Below, piece after piece: positions 60,756 through 64,000 of a stretch of 64,000 nt of DNA. The DNA is taken from the NCBI RefSeq assembly GCF_900168295.1, contig NZ_FVZL01000003.1, positions 124,001-188,000 of the forward strand. The letters are read 5' to 3'. Origin of the DNA: Arthrobacter sp. P2b. Lineage in GTDB: Bacteria; Actinomycetota; Actinomycetes; Actinomycetales; Micrococcaceae. Numbering within the stretch: position 1 is the first letter of the stretch; every line of letters begins with the position of its first letter. The notes below the pieces were generated by a model that was given only the letters and a program-made list of their open reading frames with translations, ran no database searches and was not told the origin of the DNA. A program made the position numbers and the translations under genes.

Positions 60756-61178
60756 ATGGCTACCCTTGACATCACCGGTGAACAGTTCGCATCAACCATC
60801 GAAGGCAATGACATTGTCCTGGTCGATTTTTGGGCTGAATGGTGCGGTCCCTGCAAGCAGTTTGGCCCCACCTACTCGGCTGTCTCTGAGAAGCACCCGG
60901 ATGTCCTCTTCACCAAGGTGGACACGGAGGCTGAGCAGCAGCTCGCCGCCGAGGCCGGCATCTCGTCCATCCCCACGCTGATGGCATTCCGCGAAAAGGT
61001 GCTGGTGTTCTCGCAGCCCGGCGCACTGAACGCCCAGCAGCTCGAACAGGTGGTGGACGCCGTGAAGGCTCTGGACATGGAAGAAGTCCACGCCCACGTG
61101 GCACGCCAGCGGGAGGAAGCCGCAGCCGCCAGCAAGCCGGCCGGGCCGCAGGACGGCTCCCAGATCCCCGACGCCTGA
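60756..61178 (+). CDS. trxA: Thioredoxin
   Basis: The 140-residue protein is a thioredoxin with the active site WAEWCGPCKQF (Cys30 and Cys33), TKVDTEAEQQLAAEAGISSIPTLMAF with the cis-proline, and a charged extension of about 30 residues after the fold (EEVHAHVARQREEAAAASK). It reduces protein disulfides and can feed electrons to APS reductase. No thioredoxin reductase gene is in the window. Confidence 0.93.
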   Translation: MATLDITGEQFASTIEGNDIVLVDFWAEWCGPCKQFGPTYSAVSEKHPDVLFTKVDTEAEQQLAAEAGISSIPTLMAFREKVLVFSQPGALNAQQLEQVVDAVKALDMEEVHAHVARQREEAAAASKPAGPQDGSQIPDA

Positions 61179-61191
61179 TTTCTTCTGACAC

Positions 61192-61235
61192 AAACAAATG
61201 CGGGACCTCCCACAGGGGAGGTCCCGCATTTGTTT
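61192..61235. terminator. Strong bidirectional terminator after trxA
   Basis: Perfect 20-base arms (61192-61211 and 61216-61235; AAACAAATG...CATTTGTTT) with an ACAG loop and T-rich ends on both strands separate convergent genes. Confidence 0.93.
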
Positions 61236-61243
61236 AAACCGGG

Positions 61244-61522
61244 CTAGATTCGTTCCACCTTGACCGGCTCGGCGAGCAGTGCGCTCAACGATTCGTTCAG
61301 GTCCTGCACGGCGATGCCCTTGGAGTGCTTGTCCAGATCCTCTTCGGAGGCCCACTGCTCGGTCAGGACCAGCTTCTCCTCGGTGGCTTCCGTCAGTTCG
61401 TAGCGGATGCAGCCCGGCTCGTTCACCACCTCGTCGATGGCGATTTCCAGGGCGAGCTTCACGCGGAAAAACTCGCCGTCGTTGGGGATGAACGTTGCCT
61501 GCAGGTCGATGGGTGCACTCAT
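61244..61522 (-). CDS. Antibiotic biosynthesis monooxygenase (ABM) fold protein
   Basis: The 92-residue protein shows the dimeric ferredoxin-like ABM pattern: IDLQATFIPNDGEFFRVKLALEIAIDEVVNEPGCIRYELTEATEEKLVLTEQWASEEDLDKHSKG. Members include quinol monooxygenases and heme-degrading proteins; no specific substrate is visible. TATTGT seven bases before the ATG suggests a leaderless start. The longer open frame upstream is antisense to the acyl-CoA synthetase gene. Confidence 0.85.
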   Translation of the reverse strand: MSAPIDLQATFIPNDGEFFRVKLALEIAIDEVVNEPGCIRYELTEATEEKLVLTEQWASEEDLDKHSKGIAVQDLNESLSALLAEPVKVERI

Positions 61523-61621
61523 GGATTTCACAATACCGGCCTCCTGCCCCTGCCCAGGTTCTGTTGCGCCGGGCCAGCCTGAATGCTTCTTTTGCCGGGG
61601 ACGTGTTGGTAGCGTGCCACC

Positions 61622-63301
61622 ATGCGTGCTTATACAGCCGGGGACACTGACGTTCCACTGCTCGAAGAGACCATCGGCGCGAACTTTGAGCGGGTTGTGG
61701 CACGGTTTCCGTACCACGACGCCCTCATCGAGGCGGGGCCGGTGCCGGGTGCGGACGCCCGGCGGTGGAGCTACGCCAAGATGAACGACGACGTCGACCG
61801 GCTGGCCCGTGCGCTCCTCGCCGTGGGCATCGCCAAAGGGGACCGGGTGGGAATCTGGAGCCCCAACTGCGCCGAGTGGACGCTGCTGCAGTATGCCACT
61901 GCCAAGGCCGGCGCCATCCTGGTGAACGTCAACCCCGCCTACCGCAGCCATGAGCTCGAGTTCGTGGTGAAGCAGAACGGCACGCGGATGCTGGTGACGG
62001 CGCCGTCGGACCGGAACAGCGACTACGTGGGCATGGCCCGCCATGTGCTTGCCGAATGCCCCGGGCTGCGCGAACTCGTGTTTCTCCCGGGGCCAGGAGG
62101 CGACGGGCGCGACGACGGCGCGACACCACTCACTGACGCGGAACTGACGTACGCCGAACTGCTGAAGAGGGCGGACGGCGTCGGGCATTCCCTACTTAAG
62201 GCCCGGATGGCGGAACTGAGCCCGAACGACCCCATCAACCTGCAGTACACCTCCGGCACCACAGGCTTCCCGAAGGGCGCCACCCTGACCCACCACAACA
62301 TCCTGAACAACGGCTACGTCATCGGGGAACTGCTGGGCTACACCGAGCATGACCGGGTAGTGATCCCGGTGCCGTTCTACCACTGCTTCGGCATGGTGAT
62401 CGGGAATCTGAACGCGCTGAGCCACGGCGCGGCCACCATCATTCCCGGGCGGGGATTTTCGCCGGCGGCAGCACTGGAGGCGGTGCAGGACTTCGGCGGG
62501 ACGTCCCTGTACGGCGTGCCCACCATGTTCATCGCCGAGCTCGCCCTCCCGGACTTCGCCTCATACGACCTGTCCACCCTCCGCACCGGCGTCATGGCGG
62601 GCTCGCTGTGCCCCATCGAAGTGATGAACCGGGTCATTTCCGACATGAACATGAAGGATGTGGCCATCTGCTACGGCATGACCGAAACGTCGCCGGTTTC
62701 CACGATGACGCGGCAGGGGGACACGCTGCAGCACCGGACGGAGACGGTGGGCCGGACCATGCCGCACCTGGAGAGCAAGATCGTGGATCCTGCCTCCGGT
62801 GAGGTCCTGGGACGCGGGCAGATCGGTGAACTGCTCACCCGCGGTTATGCGGTCATGGCCGGGTACTGGAACCAGCCGGAGAAGACCGCCCAAGTGATCG
62901 ACGCGGACGGCTGGATGCACACCGGAGACCTGGCCCGGATGGACGATGAAGGATTTGTGATCATCGAGGGCCGGATCAAGGACATGGTGATCCGCGGCGG
63001 TGAAAACATCTACCCGCGGGAAATCGAGGAGTTCCTCTACACGCACCCGGCCATTAGGGATGTGCAGGTGATCGGCGTCCCGGACGACAAGTACGGCGAG
63101 GAGCTGATGGCCTGCATCATCCTCAAGCCCGGGGCAGAGCCGTTGAACTCCGATGCCGTTGCCGGGTTCTGCCGCGGGCACCTGGCGCATTACAAGATCC
63201 CGCGCTACGTCGAGGTGTGGGACAGCTTCCCGATGACGGTGTCCGGAAAGGTCCGCAAGGTGGAGATGCGCGAGGAAGCCGTGGCACGGCTGGGGCTCTA
63301 A
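61622..63301 (+). CDS. Fatty-acid/acyl-CoA synthetase (AMP-binding enzyme)
   Basis: The 559-residue enzyme activates a carboxylic acid to its CoA ester. It has LQYTSGTTGFPKGATLTHHNI (phosphate loop), YGMTETSPVST, GWMHTGDLARMDDEGFVIIEGRIKDMVIRGGENIYPREIEEFL and the C-terminal lysine in TVSGKVRK. Overall it resembles medium-chain acyl-CoA ligases. TAGCGT six bases before the ATG fits a leaderless start. It is a single transcription unit followed by a repeat fragment. Confidence 0.93.
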   Translation: MRAYTAGDTDVPLLEETIGANFERVVARFPYHDALIEAGPVPGADARRWSYAKMNDDVDRLARALLAVGIAKGDRVGIWSPNCAEWTLLQYATAKAGAILVNVNPAYRSHELEFVVKQNGTRMLVTAPSDRNSDYVGMARHVLAECPGLRELVFLPGPGGDGRDDGATPLTDAELTYAELLKRADGVGHSLLKARMAELSPNDPINLQYTSGTTGFPKGATLTHHNILNNGYVIGELLGYTEHDRVVIPVPFYHCFGMVIGNLNALSHGAATIIPGRGFSPAAALEAVQDFGGTSLYGVPTMFIAELALPDFASYDLSTLRTGVMAGSLCPIEVMNRVISDMNMKDVAICYGMTETSPVSTMTRQGDTLQHRTETVGRTMPHLESKIVDPASGEVLGRGQIGELLTRGYAVMAGYWNQPEKTAQVIDADGWMHTGDLARMDDEGFVIIEGRIKDMVIRGGENIYPREIEEFLYTHPAIRDVQVIGVPDDKYGEELMACIILKPGAEPLNSDAVAGFCRGHLAHYKIPRYVEVWDSFPMTVSGKVRKVEMREEAVARLGL

Positions 63302-63332
63302 CTGCAACGACCGTATGATTCTGCGAGGGTTT

Positions 63333-63359
63333 ATTGGGCCAGGAGTGACCCCGCGTTGC
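63333..63359. repeat. Family D repeat fragment, copy 3
   Basis: ATTGGGCCAGGAGTGACCCC and GCGTTGC (63333-63359) match the right part of the element at 36649-36717 and, inverted, the CAACGCGGGGTC end of 28274-28285. It lies between the convergent acyl-CoA synthetase and permease genes. Confidence 0.6.
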
Positions 63360-63371
63360 TTTAAGAAGTGG

Positions 63372-64000
63372 TTACTTGATGTTCCGGTTGATGGCCTTCA
63401 CGCCAACAACGAGTCCGACGGCGGCCGTCACCGAGGCGGCGAGCAGGCCAAGGAGGGTGTCCGTCCCGAAGCTGCCGGCGAAGAGTTCCCGTTCAGCGTT
63501 GACCAGGTAGGTCAAGGGGTTGAAGAGGCTTGCGGTCTTCATCCAGGCCGGCCCGGCTTCGATGGGGAGCATGATGCCGGAGAGGATCATCAGCGGGAAC
63601 AGCAGTGTCTGCTGGACGCCCCAGAAAATCCACTCCTTGTTCTGCGACACGAGCGCCAGGGCGTAGGAAAGGGCGCCCAGTCCGATCCCGAAAATCCCCA
63701 GGATCACCAGGCCGATCAGCACGTGCAGGGGGTAGAAGACGAAACCGAACGGAATGCACACCAGCGCTATCAGCAGCCCCTGGACCACCAGCGGCGCCCA
63801 CTCCTTCAGGGCCCGGCCGATCATCAGCGACGACCTGGACAGCGGCGTGGCCAGGATCCGCTCGTAGGAGCCTGTCATCAGTTCATACTGCAGGTTGGAC
63901 CCGGTCATGGACGTGCCGAACAGGGCAATCATCACCACCACGCCGGGCAGGAACCACTGGAGCGTGGACTGGCCGCCGAATGCCGGCGCGCCCACGGCCG
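63372..64000 (-). CDS. ABC-2 type transporter permease, N-terminus cut by window edge
   Basis: About 209 residues are present from the right edge to the stop at 63372. The frame is open at the edge, so the start lies outside. WFLPGVVVMIALFGTSMTGSNLQYELMTGSYERILATPLSRSSLMIGRALKEW and LFPLMILSGIMLPIEAGPAWMKTASLFNPLTYLVNAERELFAGSFG are typical of the drug/polysaccharide ABC-2 permeases that pair with a DrrA-like ATPase. Its ATPase gene would be expected just outside the window. Confidence 0.88.
   Translation of the reverse strand, partial: AVGAPAFGGQSTLQWFLPGVVVMIALFGTSMTGSNLQYELMTGSYERILATPLSRSSLMIGRALKEWAPLVVQGLLIALVCIPFGFVFYPLHVLIGLVILGIFGIGLGALSYALALVSQNKEWIFWGVQQTLLFPLMILSGIMLPIEAGPAWMKTASLFNPLTYLVNAERELFAGSFGTDTLLGLLAASVTAAVGLVVGVKAINRNIK

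Noticed and set aside
61244..62188. A 314-codon minus-strand gene
   Set aside because: Only the part to 61522 shows protein-like sequence (ABM fold); the rest is antisense to the acyl-CoA synthetase gene.
28347..63359. CRISPR array
   Set aside because: The repeated sequences are isolated palindromes far apart, not regularly spaced repeats with spacers, and no cas genes are present.

Overview
The window is about 66% G+C and almost gap-free. It carries menaquinone genes with a long-chain polyprenyl diphosphate synthase, an actinobacterial FprA-type ferredoxin-NADP reductase, a ferredoxin-type sulfite reductase, an iron-sulfur APS reductase, and many genes that seem to start directly at a promoter without a ribosome binding site. 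This fits a chromosomal segment of a soil actinobacterium of the Micrococcaceae, most like Arthrobacter or Pseudarthrobacter. That assignment is inference from gene content and protein style; no search was possible.

Layout. 1-4500: a glyoxalase-fold gene cut by the window edge, an aminotransferase with a broken reading frame, and a polar amino acid ABC importer. 4700-10250: menaquinone block (menF on the minus strand; hydrolase, menG, menJ and a polyprenyl synthase on the plus strand). 10250-12750: small accessory genes bordered by palindromic repeats (AbiEi-like/DUF559 protein, acidic SUKH-like protein) and a TRIC-type membrane protein. 12800-28260: assimilatory sulfur region, made of sirohydrochlorin chelatase, sulfite reductase, APS reductase, the two ATP sulfurylase subunits, a sulfonate-type ABC importer, a fused siroheme synthase and an FprA-type reductase. 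It is interrupted at 18640-21700 by a low-GC orphan gene set between two near-identical 74-bp palindromes, an SRPBCC protein and RtcB. 28300-34960: membrane and SRPBCC proteins, an AI-2E family transporter, and an MFS transporter with its GntR regulator. 35000-41200: CYTH/CHAD protein, then a PucR regulator divergent from gamma-aminobutyraldehyde dehydrogenase and GABA transaminase. 41280-45000: RarD-like transporter, topoisomerase IB and a second FprA-type reductase. 45060-49560: GAF-domain regulator, aldehyde dehydrogenase, zinc alcohol dehydrogenase and DUF779 protein. 49700-56400: amino acid permease, TetR regulator, DUF2461 protein, catalase with its PerR/FurA regulator, HtpX and YajQ. 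56585-64000: tRNA-Tyr, CBS protein, LysM protein with a sortase-like end, potassium channel, thioesterase, thioredoxin, monooxygenase-fold protein, acyl-CoA synthetase and the C-terminal part of an ABC-2 permease.

How genes work together. The sulfur genes form a near-complete route: sulfate to APS (CysDN), APS to sulfite (CysH, iron-sulfur type), sulfite to sulfide (Sir). The fused CysG-like enzyme and CbiX make the siroheme that Sir needs, FprA can supply reduced ferredoxin, and the Ssu-like importer brings in organic sulfur. Three of these transcription units share one promoter layout (TTG-type -35, TAC/TAT-type -10 six bases before the ATG) and a TGTGACGC word. Aldehyde and alcohol dehydrogenases sit behind a GAF regulator, and the GABA genes next to a PucR regulator.

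The most unusual material is the set of dispersed palindromic repeats. At least five sequence families recur. Some copies bracket accessory genes, and fragments of one family lie inside the N-terminal codons of cysH and cysN. No phage, transposase, CRISPR array or plasmid gene was seen.
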